From Gluconobacter cadivus (GTDB taxonomy: Bacteria; Pseudomonadota; Alphaproteobacteria; Acetobacterales; Acetobacteraceae): a stretch of 64,000 nt of DNA. The translations under genes were made by a program, and so were the position numbers. The stretch lies in contig NZ_JABCQI010000007.1 of assembly GCF_015244745.1 (NCBI RefSeq), forward strand, positions 124,001 to 188,000. Reading direction: 5' to 3'. The notes beneath the pieces are model-generated. The model searched no databases. It had not been told where the DNA came from and was given only the letters and a program-made list of their open reading frames with translations. Of the stretch, positions 42,224-50,947 are shown one piece after another (position 1 is the first letter of the stretch; the number at the start of each line of letters is the position of its first letter).

Positions 42224-44647
42224 TCCCGATACGTCTCTCCTGTTTTCACGGCGTTCTTTCGCCAGATGCGCCATCATCGGCTCTATACGGCCATCAACAT
42301 CGCAGGACTGGCCCTTGGGCTTGCGACCTGCCTCACCTTTGGGCTGATCGTCCGCTACGAATTCACGTTCGACCGGTGGCTCACCGATTCAGGCGACATC
42401 TATCGACTGGATGCGGTGAATGCGTCCGGCGGGAAACCGGCGGAAATCGCGGATGCCCCGTTCCGGGTTTACGACGCGCTCCGGACAGCTTTCCCTGAAA
42501 TCACACATGCCACGCGCATCCGCCCCGACAATATTTCCATTATCACACCGGACGATATCCACGCGTCCAACGCGCTCTATGTGGATCCCGATTTCTTCGC
42601 GACGCTGCCCTACCCGCTTCTGCGCGGCAATACGGCTTCCGCGCTGTCGGCACCAAACAGCATCGTTCTTTCGCAGGAACGCGCACTGGCCTATTTCCAT
42701 ACGATCGACGTGATCGGGCGCAGACTGACGGTCGATCACGACGGGCGCAAGGCGGACCTCACTGTAACCGGCGTTCTCGGCCCGGTCCCGGGCAATACGA
42801 CACTCAGACCCGACATGCTGATCCCGATCGACAGTGCAATGCTGGCCTCCCCGGCCTTCATGCAGTGGGGGATCGAGGGCGGATATCTCTTCTTTCGTCT
42901 CCGCAGCCCCTCCGACGCCAGACACATGCAGAATGCGATGGCGCAGTTTTCCAACGACCATGTGCCCGCACGGGTGCGGGAGAACGGGGAATTACGCGAC
43001 TGGCGGGTCCGCGAACTGCCGTCCCTGCATTTCCTTGACGGAACGCTGGGGGCCTCGGACGCCAGCCGGACCGGCGTCATCATGCTGGGGCTCATCGGCG
43101 TTCTGGCGCTCCTCTCCGCCCTTATCAACAAGATCAACCTGTCTGCCGCCCGTGGTCTGCTCCGTGCCCGCGAAGTGGCGATGCGCAAGACGCTGGGTGC
43201 CACACGACGCGATCTGATCGTCCAGTTCATGGGCGAGGCGATGCTGCTTGTCCTGTGCGCAGCCATCCCGGCCCTGGCCCTGATTGAAATCGCCATCCCG
43301 ACAGTCAACGCGCTGGGCGGATGGGATATCGTCATTCCCTATGGCCTTGTGCTGCCGACACTCCTGGCGCTGACGATCGTCGTGGGCCTGATGGCGGGCG
43401 CCTATCCGGCTCTGTGGCTTTCGTCCTACCAGCCCGCAAGAGTGCTTGCGGCCTCGCGCATGGCGACGATGGGCCGCCTTGGCGCCATCGTCCGTCTCGG
43501 ACTTGTGGTCGTTCAGTTCGGCTTTGCGATCGGGCTGAGTGCCTCAAGCGTGGTAATCCTGCGCCAGTCCGTTTTCGTGCGGGACATGAACCGCGGGTTC
43601 GAAAGCAGCGGGCTGGCCTTCATTCCGTTCATCGACAATGTCGGCCCCTCGGCCACACAACTGTCGCTCATGGATGCTTTCCGCAGCATTCCGGGTGTGA
43701 CGACGGTGTCCTATTTCTACACGATGCCGGGTAATTACGGCTTCTTCGCAGGTGATTATTTTTCGCCCGCAACCATGCCGGATCACCGCCCGCGGCTCGA
43801 ATGGCAGGATATCGGACGCGACTACTTTCAGCTCTTCGGAATGCACCTGATAGCGGGGCGTCTGTTCGACGACGCCCATGGCGAAGACGACCAGCAGAAA
43901 GGAAGCGGCATCCATTCAGCCATCATCGACGTCAGTTCCGCACGCGCACTGGGCTACACAACGCCAGAAGCCGCGTTGGGCCAGACGATCCGCAAGAATA
44001 CTGATCGTGCGTCATGGCGCATCATCGGCGTGGTAAATGATATCCGCCTGAAATCGGCACGCGAACAGAGCGTTCCCCATGTTTATTTCTACACGTCCTC
44101 CCCGTACCGTTTCACAAGCGCCGGCATCCGCTTTGAAAACCGTTCGAAACAGGACGTCAAAACCGCTCTTCAGGCGATCTGGCGGCAAAGAGCACCCGGT
44201 CTCGCATTTAACGCCGTTCTGGCCACCGATCTGCTGTCCGGTGACTATCGTGACGACGAACGGCGCGGCGAGCTTCTGGCCATCGGCGCGGGCATTGCCA
44301 TCTTCATCGCGGTGATGGGCATGTACGCTCTCGCCTCCTTCACCGTCGCCCGCCGGATGCTTGAGGTCGGCATCCGCAAGACACTGGGCGCAACGACCGG
44401 CCGCGTTCTGGGCCTGCTGATGGGACAGTTTCTCAAGCCGGTTGTGGGAGCCGGGCTGATCGGCTGTGCCCTGGCCTGGATGATGATGCGGAACTGGCTG
44501 TCGGGCTTCGACGCACGGATTGCGCTCTCTCCGATTTATTTCGCCTCGGTTTTCGTGGCGGCGCTGTTTGTGGCCGCCCTGACCGTCCTGTTCCAGACCT
44601 TGCGCGTCGCCCGGGCCGAGCCTGCACGCGCCCTGCGCGCGGAGTAA
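42218..44647 (+). CDS. FtsX/MacB-type ABC permease 2
   Basis: An 809-residue paralogue of permease 1. The open frame continues back into permease 1, but the ATG at 42218 gives the family start MLSRYVSPVFTAFFRQMRHHRLYTAINIAGLALGLA. Its ribosome-binding GGAG is embedded in the last codons of permease 1 (GCGGAGTGA). It has REVAMRKTLGATRRDL and EVGIRKTLGATTGRVLGLLMGQFLKPV coupling segments. In the first membrane domain it reads SAARGLLRAREVA with Lys in INKINLS. The gap to the next permease is 5 bp, the same as before it. The differing periplasmic domains may give a different substrate preference. Confidence 0.9.
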   Translation: MLSRYVSPVFTAFFRQMRHHRLYTAINIAGLALGLATCLTFGLIVRYEFTFDRWLTDSGDIYRLDAVNASGGKPAEIADAPFRVYDALRTAFPEITHATRIRPDNISIITPDDIHASNALYVDPDFFATLPYPLLRGNTASALSAPNSIVLSQERALAYFHTIDVIGRRLTVDHDGRKADLTVTGVLGPVPGNTTLRPDMLIPIDSAMLASPAFMQWGIEGGYLFFRLRSPSDARHMQNAMAQFSNDHVPARVRENGELRDWRVRELPSLHFLDGTLGASDASRTGVIMLGLIGVLALLSALINKINLSAARGLLRAREVAMRKTLGATRRDLIVQFMGEAMLLVLCAAIPALALIEIAIPTVNALGGWDIVIPYGLVLPTLLALTIVVGLMAGAYPALWLSSYQPARVLAASRMATMGRLGAIVRLGLVVVQFGFAIGLSASSVVILRQSVFVRDMNRGFESSGLAFIPFIDNVGPSATQLSLMDAFRSIPGVTTVSYFYTMPGNYGFFAGDYFSPATMPDHRPRLEWQDIGRDYFQLFGMHLIAGRLFDDAHGEDDQQKGSGIHSAIIDVSSARALGYTTPEAALGQTIRKNTDRASWRIIGVVNDIRLKSAREQSVPHVYFYTSSPYRFTSAGIRFENRSKQDVKTALQAIWRQRAPGLAFNAVLATDLLSGDYRDDERRGELLAIGAGIAIFIAVMGMYALASFTVARRMLEVGIRKTLGATTGRVLGLLMGQFLKPVVGAGLIGCALAWMMMRNWLSGFDARIALSPIYFASVFVAALFVAALTVLFQTLRVARAEPARALRAE

Positions 44648-44658
44648 CCGTCATGCTC
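44636..44658 (+). repeat. Permease junction repeat, copy 2
   Basis: This is the same junction between permeases 2 and 3 (TAA in place of TGA). A more diverged third copy spans 47041-47063 between permeases 3 and 4. The copies mark how the genes were duplicated in tandem. Confidence 0.7.
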
Positions 44659-47052
44659 TTCACCATCCTGCGCAGCATCCTCCGTCAGGCCCGGCGTCAG
44701 CCGCTCTATCTGGCGCTCAACGTCCTCGGGCTGGGGCTCGGCATGGCGGTCTGCCTCGTGCTGACCCTTCAGGTCCGTTACGAATACAGCTTCAACGCGA
44801 CCATTCCCGACGCGGCGCATGTCCTTCGGCTGGACTCCCATCTCATGTTCCCGGGCAGCGCACCGCAGGAATATGCCGATGTCCCGTTCATCGCCTTTCC
44901 GTTCCTGCGCACCGATTTCCCGCAGATCGTCGATACGACGCGCTACGAAACGGAAGACTACCAGCTCCATAACGGCGACAGAAGCATCTCCGCCGATGCC
45001 GCCATGGTGGACCCGTCCTTTTTCAACGTCATCGCCCTCCCGCTTGAACACGGCGACCCGCGTTCAGCCCTGAGCAGGCCCGACGCCATCGTCCTGTCCG
45101 CCGATACGGCACAGGCGCTGTTTGGCACGACCGACGTGCTGGGACGCACGCTCACAACCGATCATGAAGGGCACCGCAGCAGTCAGACGGTCACAGGCGT
45201 ACTGGCGCGCGCGTCCGGTCCGGTCACGATCGCCCCGGACGCCCTCACGCCTTTCCCGTCCGATGAAATGCAGAAACCACAGTTCACACGCTGGGGTTCA
45301 AGCTCGGGCAATATCTTCCTTCATCTGCGGAGCGAAGCCGACCGTACCGCCATCGCAAGAAACCTGACCCGCTTCGTGATCGACCATGCGTCCGGTACGG
45401 CGAATGATGACAGCAGCGAGGGCGTCCACCCCGAACGGCGCTTCGCCCTGTCCCTCGTCAGTCTGCGCGAGACGCATTTCAATGACCTGCATGTCGTCGG
45501 CGGCGATGACGCGACCGATCGCTCGGTGGTGAATATTCTCGCACTGATCGGCGCCCTCGCGCTTCTTCTTGCCGTGCTCAACGCCATCAATCTCGCCACG
45601 GCCCGCTCCGGTCTGCGCGCGCGGGAAGTCGCCATCCGCAAGACGCTCGGCGCCACGCGAAAGGCACTGTTCGTCCAGTTCGTCGGCGAAGCGATCGCCA
45701 GTACCGCCATTGGCGGCGCACTCGCGCTCGCCCTGTGCGAGATCGCCCTGCCCTTCCTCCTCTGTGTCGTGCTGCTGACGGGGCTTGCCTGCGGGATCTA
45801 CCCCGCGCTCGTCCTGTCTTCCTACCAGCCCGCGCATGTTCTGGCGGCCACGCGCATGCCGTCTGGCGGACGCGGGGCAACGCGTCTGCGGAACGGTCTC
45901 GTCATCGTGCAGTTCGCCTTCGCAGTGGCCTTCGCCATCTGCACACTGGTGGTGAACCGGCAGGCCCATTTCATGCAGTCACAGGATCTGGGGTTCGCCC
46001 GTGACGGCATCCTGATCAGCTCCGACATCATGACGAGCGATATCGCAAAGCAACGGGCAATCCTTGAGGCCCTGCGCCATACGCCGGGTGTCGTCTCCGC
46101 ATCGCTGTCAGAGCTGACCCCGAACATCGACAACCGCCACCGCTTCAACGTGACGCCTGTCGGCCCCCATCGCGAAGACATTCATGTCCTCGGCGATACG
46201 GTCGTCGGAGACTACGCCACGACCTATCGCCCCCGCATGCTTGCAGGCCGGTGGTTCGACAACAGCCATGGCGAAGACGACAGCCCCGGTGATGACGCAT
46301 TCCACAAATCGCCCGGAAAGACATGGAACGTCGTCCTCAACCGCACGGCCGTGTCCCGGCTGGGCTTTGCCTCACCGGAAAGCGCCATAGGCACGCCCCT
46401 CAAAAGCGGTCCCGTCACGCTGCGGGTCATCGGCGTCATGGAAGACATGCGCTTCGTCTCCGCCCGCGATGATGTCTCCCCGCAGATTACGTTCAATTCA
46501 ACCGCCGCCCTCGATTATCCCCATGCGTCGGTCCGTTTCTCGGGCGTGCCCGAAAACATCATGAAAACGCGCCTCAAATCGGCCTGGGACCCGGTTTTCC
46601 CTGATGATCCGACCAGTTTCCGCACGGTGCAGGACCGTATGTCCACGTTCTACATCACGGAGCAGCGCCGGGGATGGCTGTTCTCCATCGCGTCCGGCAT
46701 CGCGATTTTCATCGCCTGTCTGGGCCTGTACGGTCTGGCGTCCTTCACGGCCCTGCGACGCACCCATGAAGTCGGAATCCGCAAGGCGCTCGGGGCCACG
46801 ACGCACAACGTGCTGACCCTCATGCTCGGCGATTTCCTGCGTCCCGTGCTGCTGGCCTGCATCATGGCGGCCTTTCCGGCGCTGTTCGTGATGCGCTCCT
46901 GGCTGTCCGGCTTCCACCAGCGCATCGCGCTCTCCTGGCTCGATTTCGCAGTCGTGGTCCTCGTGACCCTGCTTATCGCCGCCCTCACCGTCCTCGGACA
47001 GACCCTGCGCCTCGCCCGTGCCGAACCGGCCCGCGCGCTCAGAGCGGAGTAA
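44653..47052 (+). CDS. FtsX/MacB-type ABC permease 3, with 19-residue internal loss
   Basis: A 799-residue paralogue. It keeps the N-terminal helix (NVLGLGLGMAVCLVLTLQVRYEYS), both periplasmic domains and the coupling motifs REVAIRKTLGATRKAL and EVGIRKALGATTHNVLTLMLGDFLRPV. Between EIALP and YPAL, where permeases 1, 2, 4 and 5 each have 33 residues, it has only 14 (FLLCVVLLTGLACG). This exactly removes the external loop with the LSGW/DYG motif and part of the next helix (near base 45755). The frame is intact. The product may be misfolded, specialised or only structural. Confidence 0.88.
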   Translation: MLFTILRSILRQARRQPLYLALNVLGLGLGMAVCLVLTLQVRYEYSFNATIPDAAHVLRLDSHLMFPGSAPQEYADVPFIAFPFLRTDFPQIVDTTRYETEDYQLHNGDRSISADAAMVDPSFFNVIALPLEHGDPRSALSRPDAIVLSADTAQALFGTTDVLGRTLTTDHEGHRSSQTVTGVLARASGPVTIAPDALTPFPSDEMQKPQFTRWGSSSGNIFLHLRSEADRTAIARNLTRFVIDHASGTANDDSSEGVHPERRFALSLVSLRETHFNDLHVVGGDDATDRSVVNILALIGALALLLAVLNAINLATARSGLRAREVAIRKTLGATRKALFVQFVGEAIASTAIGGALALALCEIALPFLLCVVLLTGLACGIYPALVLSSYQPAHVLAATRMPSGGRGATRLRNGLVIVQFAFAVAFAICTLVVNRQAHFMQSQDLGFARDGILISSDIMTSDIAKQRAILEALRHTPGVVSASLSELTPNIDNRHRFNVTPVGPHREDIHVLGDTVVGDYATTYRPRMLAGRWFDNSHGEDDSPGDDAFHKSPGKTWNVVLNRTAVSRLGFASPESAIGTPLKSGPVTLRVIGVMEDMRFVSARDDVSPQITFNSTAALDYPHASVRFSGVPENIMKTRLKSAWDPVFPDDPTSFRTVQDRMSTFYITEQRRGWLFSIASGIAIFIACLGLYGLASFTALRRTHEVGIRKALGATTHNVLTLMLGDFLRPVLLACIMAAFPALFVMRSWLSGFHQRIALSWLDFAVVVLVTLLIAALTVLGQTLRLARAEPARALRAE

Positions 47053-47057
47053 ACGCC

Positions 47058-49493
47058 ATGCTTTCCCATATCGCCCTCGTTTTCTGGCGCGGCATTCTCC
47101 AGCGCCGCCTGTTCACGACCCTGAACGTGCTGGGCATGGCGCTCGGCATGGCGGCGTTCCTGACGCTTGCGCTGATCGTGCGTTACGAATTCACCTTCGA
47201 TCGCTGGATCCCCGATGCAGGGCATATCTACCGGCTGGATGCCTTCTCCGACGAGGAAGCCTCGGTCTCCAGCATCCGGCTGATCGATGCGCTCCGCGCA
47301 GAGCATCCGGACTGGAACGCGACCGCGATCCTGCGTGGCTTCTCCGGAGCGACCGTCCGCGTCAACGACAACGCCTGGGACGTCTTCATTGCCCGGACCG
47401 ATACCCACCTGTTCGATGTCTTCGCGCTCCCGCTGGCGGAGGGCGATCCGCGCACGGCCCTTGTTCCTGAAGGCGTGGTGCTGACACGAACGCAGGCGCG
47501 GCGTTTCTTCGGCCGGGATCACGATGTTCTGGGGAAGACGCTGGACATCACGCAGAAGGGCCGGACCGAACGGCTCCATGTCACCGGCGTCCTGAAGGAC
47601 CTGCCGCCGAACACCACGCCACAATTCGATCTTCTCGTCCCAACCTCCGCCTCCGAAATGCAGGTCGGGTCCTCGTGGGAAATGAGCGCAGCCGAGACCT
47701 GGGTGCGGGTTTCACCAGCCGTCGCATCCCGACTGCCCGATCTTCTCAGTGGTATCGTACAGCGTCATGCCGCCGGACTGTCATCGGAAGACGCCAAGGC
47801 GTTCAAAATTCGCGCACGGCCCCTCACGACACTCCATTTCTTCGACGCGACCATTGGCTGGGGCGGGGCGGATGAACGCCTGCCGATCATTCTCGGTGTC
47901 GTCGGGCTGCTCGCACTCGGGGCGGGTCTGGTCAATTTCGTCACGCTCTCCACGGCCCTTGCCGCAACCCGCGCGCGGGAAGTCGCAATGCGCAAGGTGC
48001 TGGGCGCCACAGTCCTGACACTCGGACTGTCTTTCACGGCGGAGGCCATCGGTCTGGCCCTGATCGCGGCCGTCATCGCGCTCGTCCTGACCGAACTGAG
48101 CCTCCCCTGGATCAGCACATTAAGCGGCTGGCCGGTCGGCCTCGATTTCGGTTTCGCCCTGCCCCTGCTGTTGGCTTCCGCAATCATCGGCGGGGCCTGC
48201 GCGGGGGCCTATCCGTCCTGGATGCTCTCGCGCTTCCGCCCGGCGGCTGTTCTCGCCTCGGCCCGGATGCCGGGAAGTGGGCGTCTTGGCAGCCGTCTGC
48301 GGGAGGGGCTGACCGTCGCTCAATTCGCCTTCGCCGTGACGCTGACGATCTGCACACTGGTCATCTGGCGTCAGACCCATCTGCTCCAGACGATGGATCG
48401 CGGTTTTCAGCAGTCCGGCCTTCTGATGGCCTATCTGCCGAACGAACAGGCCGAGCGCCTGCGCCAGCAACGCCTGAGCGATCTCGTCCGTGGCCTGCCC
48501 GGCGTCACCGGCGTCACGGTTGCGGACGACGCACCCGGCGGCGGAAGAGCGGGCATAACATTCGATACGACCCGTCCGGGACGTTCAGACCCACCGCCTC
48601 TGCTGGCCATAGTCGCGATGCAGCCCTCCACGCTGCCTGTCTGGGGCGCGCATCTCCTCGCCGGTCGCCTGTTCGACACGAGCCACGATTATGACAGCCG
48701 CGCCATGCCGGTCGCACCCTTCGACAGCTTTCTGGCCGGACAGAGCTGGACATTCGGCACCCACAGCGTCGTCCTCAACGAGTCCGCCATCCGCGCGCTC
48801 GGCTTTGCAGACGCTGCCAGCGCCATCGGAACGCCCATCACGCTGCACGGCAAGGACATCCAGACGATCATTGGCGTCGTCGCCGACATGCGGTTCAAAA
48901 ACAGCCGCGCCAGTGTCACGCCCGCACTGTATTACGCCGTATCCGGCCCGATCGGTTACGGCGTGCTCTCCGTCCGCTTCGACCACGCTCCCGAAAACGC
49001 CATCCGGACTGCGATCGCCACGGTGTGGAAGCAGGTCTATCCCGAAAGCGCACTGAACCTGCGCAGTGTCGGCGACATCATCGACGACGACACCCGGCCG
49101 GAAAAACAGCGTGGGACGCTGATGATCGTCGCGTCCTTCGTGACGCTGTCGATTTCCTGCATCGGTCTGTACGGCATCGCCGTGTTCAACGTGCGCCGCC
49201 GCCTGTTCGAAATCGGCGTCCGCAAAGTGCTCGGCGCAACGGCGCAACAGGTCACGCGGCTTTTAGTGCTGCAATTCCTGCGCCCCGTCCTGATCGCAAA
49301 CCTCATCGCCTGGCCGGTCGCCTGGTGGGTGATGCGGGGCTGGCTGTCCGGGTTCGACCGGCGCATCAGCCTCTCCCCGCTCTATTTCGCCCTGACCGCG
49401 CTGATCGTGCTGACGCTCGCCACACTCACCACCCTGCTCCAGATCCGCCGCGGCGCCCGCAGCGCGCCCGCCATCGCTCTCAGCTCCCAGTAA
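47058..49493 (+). CDS. FtsX/MacB-type ABC permease 4
   Basis: An 811-residue paralogue with NVLGMALGMAAFLTLALIVRYEFTFDRW at the N-terminus, the first coupling motif REVAMRKVLGATVLTL and the C-terminal EIGVRKVLGATAQQVTRLLVLQFLRPV. The 33-residue EIALP-equivalent to YPSW segment with LSGW is intact. The C-terminus RRGARSAPAIALSSQ is unlike the RAEPARALRAE tail of permeases 1-3, so it stands somewhat apart. It is preceded by the same 5-bp spacing after GCGGAGTAA, and is followed 31 bp later by the TolC-like gene. Confidence 0.9.
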   Translation: MLSHIALVFWRGILQRRLFTTLNVLGMALGMAAFLTLALIVRYEFTFDRWIPDAGHIYRLDAFSDEEASVSSIRLIDALRAEHPDWNATAILRGFSGATVRVNDNAWDVFIARTDTHLFDVFALPLAEGDPRTALVPEGVVLTRTQARRFFGRDHDVLGKTLDITQKGRTERLHVTGVLKDLPPNTTPQFDLLVPTSASEMQVGSSWEMSAAETWVRVSPAVASRLPDLLSGIVQRHAAGLSSEDAKAFKIRARPLTTLHFFDATIGWGGADERLPIILGVVGLLALGAGLVNFVTLSTALAATRAREVAMRKVLGATVLTLGLSFTAEAIGLALIAAVIALVLTELSLPWISTLSGWPVGLDFGFALPLLLASAIIGGACAGAYPSWMLSRFRPAAVLASARMPGSGRLGSRLREGLTVAQFAFAVTLTICTLVIWRQTHLLQTMDRGFQQSGLLMAYLPNEQAERLRQQRLSDLVRGLPGVTGVTVADDAPGGGRAGITFDTTRPGRSDPPPLLAIVAMQPSTLPVWGAHLLAGRLFDTSHDYDSRAMPVAPFDSFLAGQSWTFGTHSVVLNESAIRALGFADAASAIGTPITLHGKDIQTIIGVVADMRFKNSRASVTPALYYAVSGPIGYGVLSVRFDHAPENAIRTAIATVWKQVYPESALNLRSVGDIIDDDTRPEKQRGTLMIVASFVTLSISCIGLYGIAVFNVRRRLFEIGVRKVLGATAQQVTRLLVLQFLRPVLIANLIAWPVAWWVMRGWLSGFDRRISLSPLYFALTALIVLTLATLTTLLQIRRGARSAPAIALSSQ

Positions 49494-49524
49494 GCCCCGC
49501 GCTTCTTCCGGACCCGATACGCCC

Positions 49525-50937
49525 ATGACTTACCGTAAAGCCCTCATCCTCACCCTGCTGGCCTCGGTCCCCGCTCTTCTGCCCGCTCCGGCGGACGCCC
49601 TGACACTTCAGGAGGCGCTGGCACTTGCCTATCGCAGCAATCCAACGTTGCGGGGGGAACAGGCCAACCAGCGCGCCGTCACCGAAAACTCCGCACAAGC
49701 CCGGTCCGGCTGGCGACCGACCGTTCAGGTTAACATGGACGCCTCCTATCAGCAGGGACCCTATACCAGCGCCTTCGCCCTGGGGTCCTATACGTCCAAC
49801 TCCGCTGAAGGGTATGTCTCGGCCAAACAGACGCTCTATTCGTTCGGTCACGTCGCCAATCAGGTGCGCGCGGCGGATGCGCGCTCGCGAGCGGAGCTGC
49901 ACCAGTTGCGACTGACCGAGGCGCAGGTCTTCACCGGTGTGGTAACGGCCTATATGAACGTGTTGCGAGACCGGAACATTCTCGACGTGCGGCGGGCCGA
50001 TCTGGACATGCTCACCCGTCAGGTACAGCTCACAACCTCCCGCTACACCCTCGGCGGGCAGCCCTCCGAGCAGGTGACGCGCACAGATGTCGAACAGGCG
50101 GAAACGCGACGTCGTTCAGCGGAAGTCGCCGTCACACAGGCTCAGGCCACGCTCGCGGCCTCGGTTGCGCAGTTCCGCGCGGTCATCGGGACGGAGCCGG
50201 ACACACTGACGATGCCGAACGGCCTGCCCGGCCTACCCGCGACACTGGATCAGGCGCTGAGAACCGCACTGGCGCTCAATCCGCAGCTGATCCAGATGCA
50301 GGAAACCAAGAAAGCCACCGCCGCCGATATCGACACCGCACGCTCGCAATGGGGCCCTCAGATTCAGGTGCAAGGCACGTTCGGAACGATCGGCCCGGCC
50401 TCCCCGTTCCACGGCGACCAGTATGGCGAGCAGGTAACGGGCCTCGTCCAGCTCGTGCAGCCGATCTATAATGGCGATCTGTATAATTCGCAGATCCGTC
50501 AGGCCCGCAACAAGGACGAACAGGCCCGCGAGAGCGTCGAACTCGCCCGGCGCACCGCCTTGCAGGACGTGGCGACCAATTGGCACGCGGTCGAAAACGG
50601 GCTGCAAGCCATCCGCGCCGGGACGACGGAAGTCCGCTCCGGCGAGACTTCCCTCAAAGGCTATCAGATCGAATATGGCTACGGCCTACGCAGCACGACC
50701 GACGTGCTCTATGCCGATCAGAATCTGCGTTCGGCACAGGTGGAACTCGCCGGAAGCCGCCATGACACCATCGTCGCCGAAGCCACCCTCCTCGCCTCGA
50801 TGGGCCGTCTGCAGGCCGAAGACCTGTTGCCCAACCTTCCGCATTATGACGCCGCAGCGAAGCTCCAGCGCGCCCGCACGCGCGGCTGGGAGCCCCTTCA
50901 GGCGCCGATCTCCGCCATCGACAAAGCCGGCTGGTAA
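49525..50937 (+). CDS. TolC-type outer-membrane efflux protein
   Basis: A 470-residue outer-membrane factor with signal peptide (1-25, cut after ADA). LTLQEALALAYRSNPTLRGEQANQRAVTENSAQARSGWRPTV is the typical first TolC repeat; a second repeat begins at LDQALRTALALNPQLIQMQETKKATAADIDTARSQWGP. YGYGLRSTTDVLYADQNLRSAQVELAGSRHDTIVAEATLLASMG is the conserved C-terminal helix. It would complete a tripartite pump with the HlyD-type adaptor and MacB-type inner-membrane complexes. It lies between permeases 4 and 5. Confidence 0.92.
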   Translation: MTYRKALILTLLASVPALLPAPADALTLQEALALAYRSNPTLRGEQANQRAVTENSAQARSGWRPTVQVNMDASYQQGPYTSAFALGSYTSNSAEGYVSAKQTLYSFGHVANQVRAADARSRAELHQLRLTEAQVFTGVVTAYMNVLRDRNILDVRRADLDMLTRQVQLTTSRYTLGGQPSEQVTRTDVEQAETRRRSAEVAVTQAQATLAASVAQFRAVIGTEPDTLTMPNGLPGLPATLDQALRTALALNPQLIQMQETKKATAADIDTARSQWGPQIQVQGTFGTIGPASPFHGDQYGEQVTGLVQLVQPIYNGDLYNSQIRQARNKDEQARESVELARRTALQDVATNWHAVENGLQAIRAGTTEVRSGETSLKGYQIEYGYGLRSTTDVLYADQNLRSAQVELAGSRHDTIVAEATLLASMGRLQAEDLLPNLPHYDAAAKLQRARTRGWEPLQAPISAIDKAGW

Positions 50938-50947
50938 GGAAAAAACG

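Noticed and set aside
50471-50947. N-terminal extension of permease 5 into the TolC gene
   Set aside because: The extension reads through the TolC coding region in another frame; the family N-terminus begins at the ATG at 50948.
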